This document shows positions 35,201 to 43,509 of a DNA stretch of 64,000 bases, in pieces (within the stretch, counting starts at the first letter, position 1; each line of letters starts with the position of its first letter). Origin of the DNA: Panorpa germanica (Eukaryota > Arthropoda > Insecta > Mecoptera > Panorpidae); the NCBI GenBank assembly GCA_963678705.1, contig OY783216.1, positions 11,160,001-11,224,000 of the forward strand, written 5' to 3'. The notes below the pieces were generated by a model. It searched no databases. It had not been told where the DNA came from and saw only the letters and a program-made list of their open reading frames with translations. A program made the translations under genes and the position numbers.

Positions 35201-38200
35201 AACTATGACATCATCAACATACGTATTATGGCACATTGCTCTCGCTGCGAGAGGATATTTATGTTTGTAGCGATGGGCAAGTTCTATGAGACATCGTGTG
35301 GCCAAAAAGGTAGAAGATTTGAGTCCATATGTTACAGTTTTTAATTGCAAACAACTGATGGGCTTACCTGGATCATCTCTCCATAAGATATTTTGTAAGA
35401 CATTGTAAGTGTCATTTGTGAGAATACAGCGGAACATTTTTTCTATGTCACAGACAATTGTGTACACATAAGTTCTAAACAGTAGGAGAATATCGAAGAG
35501 CTCGCCTTGAACCACAGGACCATTCAGCATAACATCGTTGAGAGAAATCTTATTTTTAGAACGCATGCTTCCATCAAAGACCACACGCAATTTAGTAGTT
35601 TTGCTATCATCGTTTGTAACTGCATGATGCGCTAAAAAATAATTAGGAGTATTATAAACATCATAAGAATTTATGTCTATTTCCCTGGCATTTCCCATCT
35701 CTATATACTGATCAATGAATTTTTTATACACCTTCAATAGTGAAGGATTTCGTTTAAATCTGTTTTCTAACACATAGAATCTTTGCAGGGCGACTGAGAA
35801 AGAATCCCCCAATTCTAGTTCATTTACTGGGCTGACTAATGGCAAATCTACAGTAAAAGTATTATTTTCAAGTAGTACTGAATTTTTAAAAATATGTTCA
35901 GCCTTTAAATATTCCTCAGTAAACTTGTCTGTCTTTTCTGGGACCTTCTCAGTCATCCAAAATTGCCCCATAACATTCTCAAGGGTTGTATGGTCAGAAA
36001 TGGCAAAATTAGATACTATAATATTACTTGAATAATTATTTTGATTTTGAAACATTTTTGGCTCATTAATAACATTATAATTAAATTGATTATGCAGTTT
36101 ACCTGCAACTACATATCCAAATGTAGTGTTCTGTAAAACTGAGCCATTATTTAATTTAATACAGCCACCTAATAGAATGGCAAAATATACATCCGCACCC
36201 AATAGCAATGATATTTTCGAGGGTACATTATACTGCTCATCAGCTAGCTTAATATTTTTGGGAAAAATAACTTTGGATGTGTCAATAAAAGTTTGAGGCA
36301 AATGCGTAGTGATAGATTCAACTACATGACAATTCACTTTGTGATTAATATTTCTGTTGTAATTAGACTGTATGTTTATAATTGCTGAGTGATATAATTT
36401 TGTGGCTTTATTGCCTATACCAATTATTTTACTAGGATGAGTGTTTGTGCGTAAACGCAATTCTTTTAAGAGTTCAGCAGTCACTAATGATGCTTGACTA
36501 CCGCTATCGAGCAATGCACGAACTAGAAACTCGCGACCAAAATTGTCAACAATTTTTACCTTCATAGTAGGCAGCAATATGGTACCCCCCAAGCTATCAT
36601 TGCTACAGCACATTACAACTGGAGATTCAGTTGTCTTGCCAGCCAGCGAACCAGCATCTGTTTTATCACATAACAATTTGCTATGCATGCCTTTACATTT
36701 ATGACATTTATAATTATTCTCAAGGGAGCACCTGCCACTATGGGCTTTTAAACATAGCGAACATAATTTATGTTCTTGAACAAATGAATTACGCGACTCT
36801 AAAGGAGCCATTTTAAATTTTGGACATCTAAAAATGGGATGGTCCCTATTACAATATCTACATGCTAAATTGTAGCGAGTAGTGACATTGGAAACTCTCG
36901 AGTACGAATACTCTTTATAATTTTTGTCATTTGACATACTTTTATATGGTGAGCTATCCTCAAGTGCAATCGCACGTTTTTCTAAAAATGATATAAATTC
37001 TGCCATAGTAGGCAGTTTGTCTACATTTCTTTCCATATGGAAATTGCGACTAGTTAATAAATCTAGCTTTCTACATAATATTGAGATTAGAATCATATCC
37101 CATTTGTCTACAGGCTCATCAAGATTTTTTAACGCTTGTAATTGCTGTTTTACTTGACATAAAAAAGCCCTTATAGCCATTGCAGTACCCTTCTGCATGT
37201 TTGGAATATCAAGTAATATATTTATATGATTAGTAATTAATCGCGCCTTATTATCATACCGCGCTAACAATAAATCAAGAGCCTCTTTATATGAGCTGTT
37301 CACAAGCGGCAAATTTATAATTATTGAGAGAGCCTCGTCAAGGAGATACTTTCTTAAATAAAAAAGTCTCTGTACATCGGACAGTGATGCATTATTGTGA
37401 ACAACTGCTTGGAAGAGCTCATAAAAGGGCCTAAACCTGGTTATATCCTTGCCATCGAAGGTTGGAATTTCCACCGCTGGAAGCTTGGATGCCACTAAGC
37501 TAGGACAAGTAGGCCTATTAACTTCTTTTAACTTGGTGATGCTGGCATTTAACTTAGCTAAAATATTAAAGTATTTTTCTTCTACATCCTCGATGTCTTC
37601 ATCATCCTGTTCATCAATTTCTAAAATACTGGATTGCGTGAGCTCGTACGTGTGATAGGTAGCCATCAACTTTTCTTTCTTCGCCTCCAGCAGCTCTACC
37701 GTACCGGATTCGAGGGCCCTTGCGTCGCTGACATAATTGTCCATTCTTGAAATCGAACCTTTTGCAGTCGTCCGCGCCGTTTTAAGCCTCTTCAACCCCT
37801 CCATCTTGCTTAGATGATAAACTCGTACTTGTATGTTAGATGAAACGTGGATGAGAAAACTAATCCAGCTTAATCCAGGAATTTAGCAATTTTTTAATAA
37901 ATCGGTACTTGTAGATAATGATAATAGAATTGTACCTTGATGAGTAAAAAAGTATTTTACTCTCTTCTAGGTTCCTTGCACCCCTTTCCGTATAATAAAT
38001 TTCTTGAACAATTTTTCTTGAAATGTGAACATGTAGTATCCAAAATATATGTGAATCCGCTTAAATCAAGCGTTACATTACCCAATCAATGTCAATTGAT
38101 GACTTGCCAGGCCGCCATAGGGTAAATGTAAAGAAATAGCTTGCACATGTGCCGATTACTACACAGATGTAACCTCAAAACACCACGAATTCACACGCGG

Positions 38201-41200
38201 TTAATAATGGTTTGTAAGACCAAATTTGTTTTAATTCTCGAAGGACCAGCTTCGCATTTACGAATTAAAACCTTCTTGAAATGTAGTTGTAAAATCCAAA
38301 TCCTCCGTGAATCCGCCAAAATAGAGCGTCCCAATTACCCATTCAATGGCAATCACCAAGGGGCAAATGTAAAAAAACGCCAAAAACACAATGTAAAACA
38401 CACGCGGATAATAAACTCGAAGGATCGGCTTTGTAAGGCATCGAAGGACCAGCTTCGCATGTACGAAATAAAACCATGCGAGTATTTGTAGATTGAATAA
38501 TTATTCAATTGTTTAATGATAAAATTATTTTACACTTTTTTAATATAAATTTAACCACAAATTCTAATGATATAAAATGGTTGCGAAACATGCTACGACA
38601 GTGCAAAAGCCAAAACACGAGTGACTCGAATGCCATACGGCTGTAGCGTGCACAGCAGTCGTCGTTGTGTTGCCCAACACGTCGCTGTGTTGCCCTGAGT
38701 AAGATTTCTACCAGAGACAACAATACAATATTAAACTAGAATGTCAACAGAGACACATTTTATGTTCTGTGCTAATTTTGTACTGAACACAATATTATGA
38801 ATTATTAACAAATAATTGGACAAAGATGTCAGCTCCAGATAGCCAACTTTATCAATTTACGGTTTTAGAAACTAAAACGTGGTTCACAATGTCATAGAAT
38901 TTGGTGTAAGCCCAAAAAGAAGAGTTTTGCGAGGACATGTATAGCACTATATTAACTTAAAGGTATGTTACATTTTACTTAAGCAAAACCTGGTAATATT
39001 AAATTTAAAAATTACTAAACTTTGCATAAAATCATATAAAAATGTGTTCTTAAATTTTAGTAATTCAAATGCATGGAATATCACTTCGTAAATTACATCT
39101 ATTATTTGTATCTAGATACAATTGACTTAACCCCCACTCCTCTGTCCCTACTCATTTTCCAACTTACTTGGCTCCAGTGAAGATGGTCATGTTCGGTTTA
39201 GGGAAGATGCCCTGTGCAAAGCAGTTGATGGTTACAGTCTCTTCTGTCTTTTCTTGATTCAACAGAAAGTTTCTTCCTTCAACTAAAATATTATTAACAA
39301 AAGTCAGTTAAAAGGAAGAGATTATTATATGTTACATACAAATTTAGGTAAGAAAAGATGGTTCTGAAATGAGTACCGCAAAATTATATCAACTATAATC
39401 AGAATCAAAAGTAATCATTGTAAAACTCCAGCTCACCTGTACAAAATTAATATTAAATCCGACGATAGATGTCAATGTGGTGAAGAAGGAACTTTTGATC
39501 ATATTATATTTGAATGCATAAATTATAGTTTAAATTCAATAGTAAAATATTAGATGTGATTAAAACTTTTCCTGTTAATACTAAATTTTTGTTAAGTGTT
39601 AAGTGATAAATATTTAGAAATTTGTAAAATAGAATTATAAATTGCAAAATATGTATAAAAAATGTTTGATGGTGGTTATGACGAATAAAAGTCAAGGCAA
39701 ATAAATAAATAAATATAAAAAACAACTGAAATATTAAATCACGTATAAGAACTCAATAATATATTTAACTGTTGGGAAACTTCGTCAAATAATCAAGTAC
39801 ATAAAATATTAGTAAATTTTTCACGTATTCAAAGTTCTTTGATGAATAAACCTACATGAGTAGGTTCAAGAATACCCTTTAAAAGTTAAAAGATTTACCA
39901 TTTGGCAATTAGGAAAAGTATGTAATTATTTTCTCGTCTGGATCACATCCTTTCACAATTTCTCAGCGGAACACCTTTTAATAATACAATCTGACACCTA
40001 TTACAGCATTAGCATAAAGTTTTCTAATCAATAATCCGTCTCTGCTTTGCTGTGCTGTGCTTTGCTATGCTGCAGTAAGTCTAAAATAAAACGACAGCTG
40101 ACTGACAGATACAAAAAATAAACGAGTTTATTGATAAGTTTACAGATGTAGTGCTGGCATTGTTTTTCTGTTTTTATATAAAATAAGATTTTCACAGATT
40201 TGGCGTTTCTTTCCACCACGTTACGAATACAGGCGATGTCTAGACTTGATAAGCTGCAGAAACTTTTAATGGGAATGATGAAAAATGTCCGAAATAATTG
40301 CCGTTATTTAAATGTGATGAAAATTTATGTTTGTTGTAAAGGGAATCTTCTTATCAGAAAATTTGTTTTTTTTTATGAATGAGCTATGATGTAGTTTTAG
40401 AAAAGGTCTAAATATGTTCTTCCATTAGAATTAATTTCCTCTCTTTTTAATGTTGCTATACTGTTTGCTATAGAGACGTGGAGACATAAAAATAAATCGA
40501 GCATACAAAGTAATCATGACTATAACACCAGAGCTAGAAAATTTTTAAAATAATGTGATTACTAAGTGTATATTGTGACCGAAATGAACTAAACGCATTC
40601 CTAAAGTAATAAAAATGAATCAATTAAATCTAGCTGAAAATTAATGTAAGACTGAGTATGTAATAACTAGAATTTAAGATGGTTTGTTCATTCGTTGTTC
40701 TGTATTTGTAAAGTAAATACCAACGTTTATATTGTAAAATAGTGTATTATTATCATCGTTATTATTTTAGTAAATAAATGTTTTAAACAAATTATGTGAT
40801 TCTTTAATATTCTGACAAGAAACTAAAATATTGCATAATTGAATATCCATTGAATCGATATTTGCCTAAATCCAAATAAGGCCCTCAGCACACGACGCGA
40901 CTGGTTGCAAACCTTAGCCCCGAATCTGCCCGAACTGAATGTCTTTACAAGTGTGTTGTTAGTAAAAGAACGAACTGGTTTACCTGTAAGATAAAACACA
41001 CGGCACGAACGTAACTAAACTGATTTGAAACTGGTTTTGAGCATATATTCATCGACTAGATTTCTCGGTCGCAGGGCACTGTTGGTTTCATGATGACATC
41101 ATCAACAAAGATGTTTACGAAAAGTATTTAAATACATACATACAATCAAATATAACACAATAGAATCCCCTGTTTTGCTATTGTTAAAAATTCTATAGAG

Positions 41201-42077
41201 TCACGATACACGGCTCGACATGGCTCGTGCTCGTTTTCGTTGAAAACTTTGTTTCGCGTTTAGTTTGCAATCAGCCGACTCGTGTGCCTTTCTCGTGTTT
41301 TATCTCATATCTCGATCTCTCACTAACAACAGTTGTAATCACATTTGCTTCGGGTAGATTCGGGGCTAAGGTTTGCAACCAGTCGCCTTGTGTGCGGAGG
41401 GCCTAAGAGTACCTTGTTTACGCATCAGAATTGGAATAGTAATCTCCTTTAGGTCTCTCACTTTTCACACACTCACCAACATATTTGAAAGTGTCTCGTA
41501 ACTTACCGTATATCAGCATGTTCTTATTCTTCCTATCTTCAGACCCGAATGTCGACACCAGGCAAAGATAGGTCCCACTCATATTGAACGTCGGATTCCT
41601 TATTTGAACAGCGCGGTATTTTTCAGTCTCATTTTGGGAAGCTTCGTAGCCCAAGTTTATTTTCTCTGAATAATAAAATTAAAAAAGTTGTGTTAGAGAA
41701 TTATAAAAAGTCGCAATTATTATTATTTTATTTATTATATCTAATGTCAGCTTATTTCAGATCAGAGCGAGATAAAAGATCTTTAGTAAATAAAGTAACT
41801 TAAAAAATCAGAACTTTGTAAAGTCTTTGTAACTCTGTTTATCTTAATAAACTTGAACAAATCGTTAGCTTACCTTTAAATGGTCCATTTGCCGTCGGTT
41901 TGTTGCCAACGATCCATTGGTAGAACGGTTTGGGTTGGTTATTGAAAAACCATTTCAGAACCATTGTTTCGGTTGTGTCTATCTCGTACTCGCAGTCTAG
42001 GATAATAGATTCTCTGTCTCCCTCTTGAATTACCGCTGGCACTTTCATGTTCGTTATTTGAACTTTGCATTGAGCAC
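20140..42077 (-). CDS. Two-Ig-domain cell-surface protein gene (five exons seen)
   Basis: Exons 42077-41874, 41665-41507, 39282-39168, 25629-25450 and 20214-20140 join in one frame with phases 1, 1, 2, 1, 1 and canonical splice sites. Ig domain 1 spans exons A and B, with DCEYEI (first Cys), LKWFFNNQP, and NMSGTYLCLVS (second Cys). Ig domain 2 spans exons C and D, with VTINCFAQGIFPKP and VNVFCDLTIPEANYT. Exon E is a Ser/Thr/Pro-rich stalk. The mature N-terminus follows AQCKVQI, so a signal-peptide exon must lie upstream. A membrane or GPI exon should follow exon E; neither was found. The architecture resembles insect Beaten-path-like surface proteins, but I cannot name an orthologue. Expected role: cell adhesion or recognition at the cell surface. 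Introns hold several transposons. Confidence 0.8.
20358..20518. mobile_element. Small MITE, about 161 bp
   Basis: The left arm GGCAAAGAGAGATAGTTGCA and the right arm in reverse GCAAAGAGAGCGATAACTGC match, flanking a GC-richer interior. It lies 144 bp upstream of Ig-gene exon E. Confidence 0.55.
20530..21785. other. No gene seen
   Basis: AT-rich intron sequence of the Ig gene, with G-rich tracts near 20590-20640 and 21620. No exon pair could be supported. Confidence 0.45.
21792..24523 (+). other. Cluster of candidate small exons, opposite strand
   Basis: Several short open segments have good splice borders on the plus strand: 21792-21843 (IIEFVGVKDAATVSRK, donor GTAAGT), 23256-23363 (36 codons, acceptor TATTACAG, donor GTGAGT), about 24004-24051 (TIVPNGAIVRRTSRRK, donor GTAATT), 24173-24206, 24345 or 24372 to 24418 (SSLVEGAILHQDIIRK) and 24487-24523 (LTSGFKSSDNEL, donor GTGAGT). 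Some phases agree (the 23256 and 24004 exons, and the last two), but the 21792 exon does not join directly to 23256. They lie inside an intron of the minus-strand Ig gene. I do not recognise a product. They could belong to an antisense nested gene or be chance. Confidence 0.35.
24098..24145. other. Perfect 22-bp hairpin
   Basis: The arms AAAATTATTATCAGTGTTAGAT and its exact reverse complement are separated by the 4-base loop CATA. It lies about 25 bases before a candidate 3' splice site at 24172. It could be a young foldback or an RNA structure. Confidence 0.8.
24530..25343. other. No gene seen
   Basis: Intronic or intergenic AT-rich sequence with no supported exon. Confidence 0.45.
25450..25629 (-). 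CDS. Ig gene exon D (end of Ig domain 2)
   Basis: The acceptor is TTTTATTTTCAG and the exon starts in phase 2 (Asn codon shared with exon C). It encodes the second half of Ig domain 2, with VNVFCDLTIPEANY and a closing YYPG. A strong donor G|GTAAGTCC at 25450/25449 gives phase 1 to exon E. If this donor is skipped, the frame continues to a stop at 25346-25344 through a hydrophobic segment (MNVVFLVLVLVTKLL), which would give a different C-terminus. Confidence 0.75.
25665..26170 (+). mobile_element. Foldback-family copy 1
   Basis: This is one of five copies of a roughly 500-700 bp repeat (others near 30470, 44293, 48680 and 58498) that starts AGGTCAAAACGATAAA and ends near GTTGAAAC. This copy lacks part of the left half. 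It ends 36 bases from the exon D acceptor of the Ig gene. Confidence 0.75.
26175..27410. other. No gene seen
   Basis: AT-rich intron sequence. A small frame at 26247-26447 has no support. Confidence 0.45.
27428..28120 (+). pseudogene. 5'-truncated R1-like LINE with target duplication
   Basis: It carries the C-terminal end of an ORF2 with stops (RRISRFRLGYGE, RMCRMCGTEFETLEHIKFSC, a CCHC-type knuckle), then a 3' UTR and a (TAA)n tail. It is flanked by a near-perfect 15-bp repeat, ATTGATTCAGTTGTT at 27413-27427 and ATTGATTGAGTTGTT at 28121-28135. Clade assignment rests on the knuckle and RYW-type motif and is tentative. Confidence 0.75.
28140..28735. other. No gene seen
   Basis: AT-rich intron sequence without supported features. 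Confidence 0.4.
28741..28935 (+). mobile_element. Internally deleted mariner derivative
   Basis: A short N-terminal-like piece (DSATPRQM) is fused directly to a 3' region with CTAATGGTCAGAATGTCATG. The same fusion type appears near 56870-57170, and the 3' region also near 50340 and 61725. Confidence 0.55.
28955..29350 (+). pseudogene. R1-like LINE end, second subfamily
   Basis: A decayed coding end (RRIARFRLRNEE, then RMYRVCGVK) is fused to a tail ending GTAAAGCCGAAAGGCACACA. The same tail is at 51180-51400. Most of the knuckle has been deleted. Confidence 0.65.
29355..30465. other. No gene seen
   Basis: The stretch 29480-29520 repeats 28670-28715 (a CATCAAACG.ATTG phrase). Otherwise unassigned intron sequence. 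Confidence 0.4.
30470..30712 (+). mobile_element. Foldback-family copy 2 (partial)
   Basis: It contains the GCAGGTAACGCTGTCGAG arm and the right half of the family through AACCAGAGAGGTGAAGACT, then stops. Both the left half and the terminal tail are missing. Confidence 0.7.
30720..32057. other. No gene seen
   Basis: Intron sequence. The open frame at 31162-31542 (minus) is compositional and has no domain. Confidence 0.4.
32063..32392 (-). repeat. BEL/Pao 3' LTR
   Basis: 330 bp, identical by eye to the other LTR. A tandem GTTGCCCAACACG / GTGTTGCCCTGAG pair lies in both. Confidence 0.93.
32624..37804 (-). CDS. BEL/Pao Gag-Pol polyprotein
   Basis: A single 1726-residue frame without stops, typical of an intact BEL/Pao element. 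In order: DUF1759-type Gag (about 108-290, with VEIPTFDGKDITRFRPFYE); zinc knuckles near 315 and 367 (CHKCKGMHSKLLC); aspartic protease with LLDSGSQASL near 431; RT with LRVVFDGS near 739 and YVDD at about 862; RNase H with GYADAS near 1037 and FYCDSK near 1112; integrase zinc finger (HLRLLHAG, CVICSR); D,D35E core with VDFCGP near 1430, YCDNAKTF near 1495 and PEFGGIWEAG near 1545; and the DUF5641 tail to the end. All key acidic residues are visible, so this copy could be functional. It replicates through an RNA intermediate in virus-like particles. Confidence 0.95.
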   Translation of the reverse strand: MEGLKRLKTARTTAKGSISRMDNYVSDARALESGTVELLEAKKEKLMATYHTYELTQSSILEIDEQDDEDIEDVEEKYFNILAKLNASITKLKEVNRPTCPSLVASKLPAVEIPTFDGKDITRFRPFYELFQAVVHNNASLSDVQRLFYLRKYLLDEALSIIINLPLVNSSYKEALDLLLARYDNKARLITNHINILLDIPNMQKGTAMAIRAFLCQVKQQLQALKNLDEPVDKWDMILISILCRKLDLLTSRNFHMERNVDKLPTMAEFISFLEKRAIALEDSSPYKSMSNDKNYKEYSYSRVSNVTTRYNLACRYCNRDHPIFRCPKFKMAPLESRNSFVQEHKLCSLCLKAHSGRCSLENNYKCHKCKGMHSKLLCDKTDAGSLAGKTTESPVVMCCSNDSLGGTILLPTMKVKIVDNFGREFLVRALLDSGSQASLVTAELLKELRLRTNTHPSKIIGIGNKATKLYHSAIINIQSNYNRNINHKVNCHVVESITTHLPQTFIDTSKVIFPKNIKLADEQYNVPSKISLLLGADVYFAILLGGCIKLNNGSVLQNTTFGYVVAGKLHNQFNYNVINEPKMFQNQNNYSSNIIVSNFAISDHTTLENVMGQFWMTEKVPEKTDKFTEEYLKAEHIFKNSVLLENNTFTVDLPLVSPVNELELGDSFSVALQRFYVLENRFKRNPSLLKVYKKFIDQYIEMGNAREIDINSYDVYNTPNYFLAHHAVTNDDSKTTKLRVVFDGSMRSKNKISLNDVMLNGPVVQGELFDILLLFRTYVYTIVCDIEKMFRCILTNDTYNVLQNILWRDDPGKPISCLQLKTVTYGLKSSTFLATRCLIELAHRYKHKYPLAARAMCHNTYVDDVIVGCDDVEELSELKSQLIGLLQLGNFKLHKWSSNHPPVLDDISSDKKYINELDLNKSAIIKTLGLKYNVILDTFTFKCPNTNSNNLNTKRKVLSFIGTLFDPLGLIGPIIVVAKLIMQELWFLKIDWDAPLPDKQLQMWEKFLNGLKIADSISIDRLIKEENFVTAELIGYADASMKAYGCCLYLRTVTAEGNVKTKLICAKSRVAPLDKVLTIPQLELNSAVLLAQLAVRVSNLLKTRLEHRVFFYCDSKIVLAWIQADKLKTNIYVNNRVKKITELTDKFSWYYVKSADNPADIISRGIEPQHLKNQNLWWNGPQYLSNSHFKHDHYFDLNTVLLSDDEDKNCNVCNIEVEQAPLMLDLFKKFSNINKLQRVLAYVYRFFNNCKKAVHSSICSYLTISKNNICGHLSPQELHNSLLIIIRSVQRQIFFKEIKCLLGGIIIMTGIGNLHPFIDSTGLIRVGGRLQNAGIAKDKMHPVILPKDNNITSIIIKNEHLRLLHAGARLVLSSLSQKFWIINGIREVKKVLYKCVICSRLKAESAKQLMGSLPADRVTATRPFQHVGVDFCGPFNIKIARIRKPLITKGYISLFVCFSTKAIHMEVVSDLRTETFLACLNRFISRRGMPTKIYCDNAKTFKGAANELKELYNLQTNKSHRNNVISFCNNLYIKFMFIPSYAPEFGGIWEAGVKSVKHHLKRVVGNLALTYEELNSVVIQIEGVLNSRPLLPLSPNEYKYLTPAHFLIGTALIEYPEVNLTEVPVNRLKFWNIVKKLKQDFWQAWSKDYLTQLQSRPKWKYANENLKEGDLVIVKNLNSPPLNWPMARITKVFFGKDGKVRVAEIKIGDKIYNRPITKLCRLPLN
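37805..38459 (-). repeat. BEL/Pao leader with repeated units and primer site
   Basis: The 5' untranslated leader contains the phrase CTTCGCAT preceded by GAAGGACCAG at 38440-38460 and again at 38240-38258. Around 38020-38150 and 38270-38390 it has diverged copies of a longer unit with GTGAATCCGC and ACCCA.TCAATG. The primer site is probably TGGTCCTTCGA, offset eight bases from the LTR. The tRNA was not assigned. Confidence 0.6.
38460..38789 (-). repeat. BEL/Pao 5' LTR
   Basis: 330 bp. It encodes the same 72-codon chance frame as the 3' LTR residue for residue, which supports complete identity. Confidence 0.93.
39168..39282 (-). CDS. Ig gene exon C (start of Ig domain 2)
   Basis: 115 bp, phase 1 in and phase 2 out. 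The acceptor is AATATTTTAG and the donor AA|GTAAGTT. It encodes VEGRNFLLNQ, then TVTINCFAQGIFPKPNMTIF. The Cys and the F-P-x-P turn are typical of the B-C region of an Ig domain, and NMT is a glycosylation site. Confidence 0.8.
39385..39722 (+). pseudogene. LINE 3' end (family B)
   Basis: It encodes the C-terminal knuckle of a non-LTR retrotransposon ORF2 (KTPAHLYKINIKS, CQCGEEGTFDHIIFEC) and then a decayed tail with GTTTGATGGTGG and (AAAT)n. It is the best preserved of four copies (others at 1130, 3545 and 45940). Confidence 0.75.
39725..40875. other. No gene seen
   Basis: Ig-gene intron, AT-rich, with a short (GCT)-like tract near 40050-40072. Confidence 0.45.
40880..41403. mobile_element. 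PIF/Harbinger-like MITE
   Basis: Inverted ends of about 50 bp (GGCCCTCAGCACAC at the left; GTGTGCGGAGGGCC at the right, both continuing to the TTCGGG.AGATTCGGGGCTAA block) are flanked by TAA at 40877-40879 and 41404-41406. A 3-bp TAA/TTA duplication with GGCC-type ends is the Harbinger pattern. It ends about 100 bp from Ig exon B. Confidence 0.8.
41507..41665 (-). CDS. Ig gene exon B (end of Ig domain 1)
   Basis: 159 bp, phase 1 to phase 1. The acceptor is TTATTATTCAG and the donor G|GTAAGTTAC. It encodes KINLGYEASQNETEKY and then NMSGTYLCLVSTFGSED, the F-strand Cys signature (x-SGTYLC) of an Ig V/I-set domain, closing NMLIY. It carries two N-glycosylation sequons. Confidence 0.85.
41874..42077 (-). 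CDS. Ig gene exon A (start of Ig domain 1)
   Basis: 204 bp, phase 1 in and phase 1 out. The acceptor is TATTTATTTACAG and the donor G|GTAAGCTAA. It encodes the mature N-terminus from AQCKVQI, the B-strand Cys (SIILDCEYEID) and the C-strand Trp (MVLKWFFNNQPKPFYQW). The upstream exon must end in phase 1 and should hold the signal peptide. I searched minus-strand donors to 64 kb without finding a convincing one. Confidence 0.85.
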
Positions 42078-42079
42078 CT

Positions 42080-43155
42080 GTAAATAAATAGGAACGGTTA
42101 ATAAATATGAATATATGCATTAAGAGGGGCTCAGAATTCAGTTTTCAAATTAAAAGAAAGAGATTGAGGACTACACATAATGTAATATTAGAATAAATTT
42201 CAATATAAACCTAAACAACCGTTTTAAAAGATAAATCATAAGCTCATTAAGTTCCATGCAGTTCCATTTAAAATTAAAATGAACATATATATAGATTAAA
42301 ATAATCCCAATACTTTCTGAGTACACACATAAAAAGACACATCGTGAACTCATAAATAACAAGTCGTGCAACGGAAACGCAACGACCTTGTAAGGACGAC
42401 AGGTGCACAAAGAAACAAAGGGTGTATTTGGGTTTATCATTTTAAGGATAAGAACGTTGCATAAAATATAACCCAATTACTCTAATGCAACCCTGGTATA
42501 TACCGGTTTGCGAATGCAAAAAATTGTTTTTAAATCTATTAATAAAATGAGGCAGAGGTTATTTATAGTTTTAATTTATAAATAGTAAAATATATAGTAG
42601 TGGCAGCAAGTGTTGAAGAAGGGCATTTAAATTACAGTTTTATGTTTAGATGTAAACAAAGGGATCTTAGCAGGTGTTCGTTGAATTGTAAGACCTGTTG
42701 CTGTTTAGAACGCATGGTATGTTATATGTATGTCCAGTACAAACTAGTACGACTAATGAACTAATAAAACTAAGAGGCATGAGAATATTTAAATTTATTT
42801 TTAAAATACTAGACTAAGACGAGTAAAGCCTCCCACACGCTGTTTTGATATTTAATTTACTGTTTTTATTTAATATTGTTATCTAGATTTCAGGTTCTCG
42901 TTTAAGCATTTCTTTTAACTAACATTTGTGTTTTAATTTAAGTTTAGTTAATTTAGTTGGTGCGTATGCATCGTTAGTAATATATATTTTGACAGTTCGA
43001 CAAAATTGTATGTGAAATAATTAAAATTGCTATTTTTAATAGCAATTAGTAATAGAAATTGTTTTCATTCATTCATATTTTTCAAAAACTGACATTAAAC
43101 TTCTTTTAAAAGTAAATCCTACTGCATTTTGACAGCTTGTCACATTTTGGAGGTT
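42080..43155. other. No gene seen
   Basis: Upstream intron of the Ig gene (presumed), AT-rich, without supported features. Confidence 0.45.
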
Positions 43156-43159
43156 ATAA

Positions 43160-43505
43160 TCTTAATATATATAAATTACGTGTCACGTTGTTCCTCCGCG
43201 ATGGACTCCTAAACTACTTAACCGATTTTAATCAAATTTGTACACCGGGTGCAGTTTGATCCAACTTGAAAGATAGGATAGCTTACATCTCAATTTATGA
43301 TTGCAATATTATCTTATTGCAAATTATTTGTCTATTAATTATCTGTATATGACATATGACATCTGGCGACGATGATGGCGACATCTGTTGACTAGATTGA
43401 GTAAATATTCTGTTGACTAGATTGAGTAAATATTCAATAGATGGCGCTATGTAATGTAATATGACAAAAACGTTAGTCACAGCAACGCGTGGCCGGGACT
43501 GCTAG
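43160..43505 (+). mobile_element. Non-autonomous Helitron
   Basis: The 5' end TCTTAATATATATAAATTAC is followed by the phrase CTACTTAACCGATTTTAATC, common in insect Helitrons. The 3' end is GGCCGGGACTGCTAG, ending CTAG. It sits between A (43159) and T (43506) with no target duplication, as Helitrons do. A 25-bp piece (TGTTGACTAGATTGAGTAAA and on) is tandemly repeated near 43386-43438. It encodes no Rep/helicase. Confidence 0.8.
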
Positions 43506-43509
43506 TATA

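Larger units (their letters stand above)
32063..38789 (-). mobile_element. Full-length BEL/Pao LTR retrotransposon
   Basis: Two 330-bp LTRs (38460-38789 as 5' and 32063-32392 as 3') look identical. They start TGTTCAGTAC and end TTTCGTACA on the minus strand. Perfect 5-bp target duplications CAATA flank it (32058-32062 and 38790-38794). The 6.7-kb element carries one intact polyprotein frame. No env-like frame was seen. It sits in an Ig-gene intron in the same transcriptional orientation as the gene. Confidence 0.95.
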
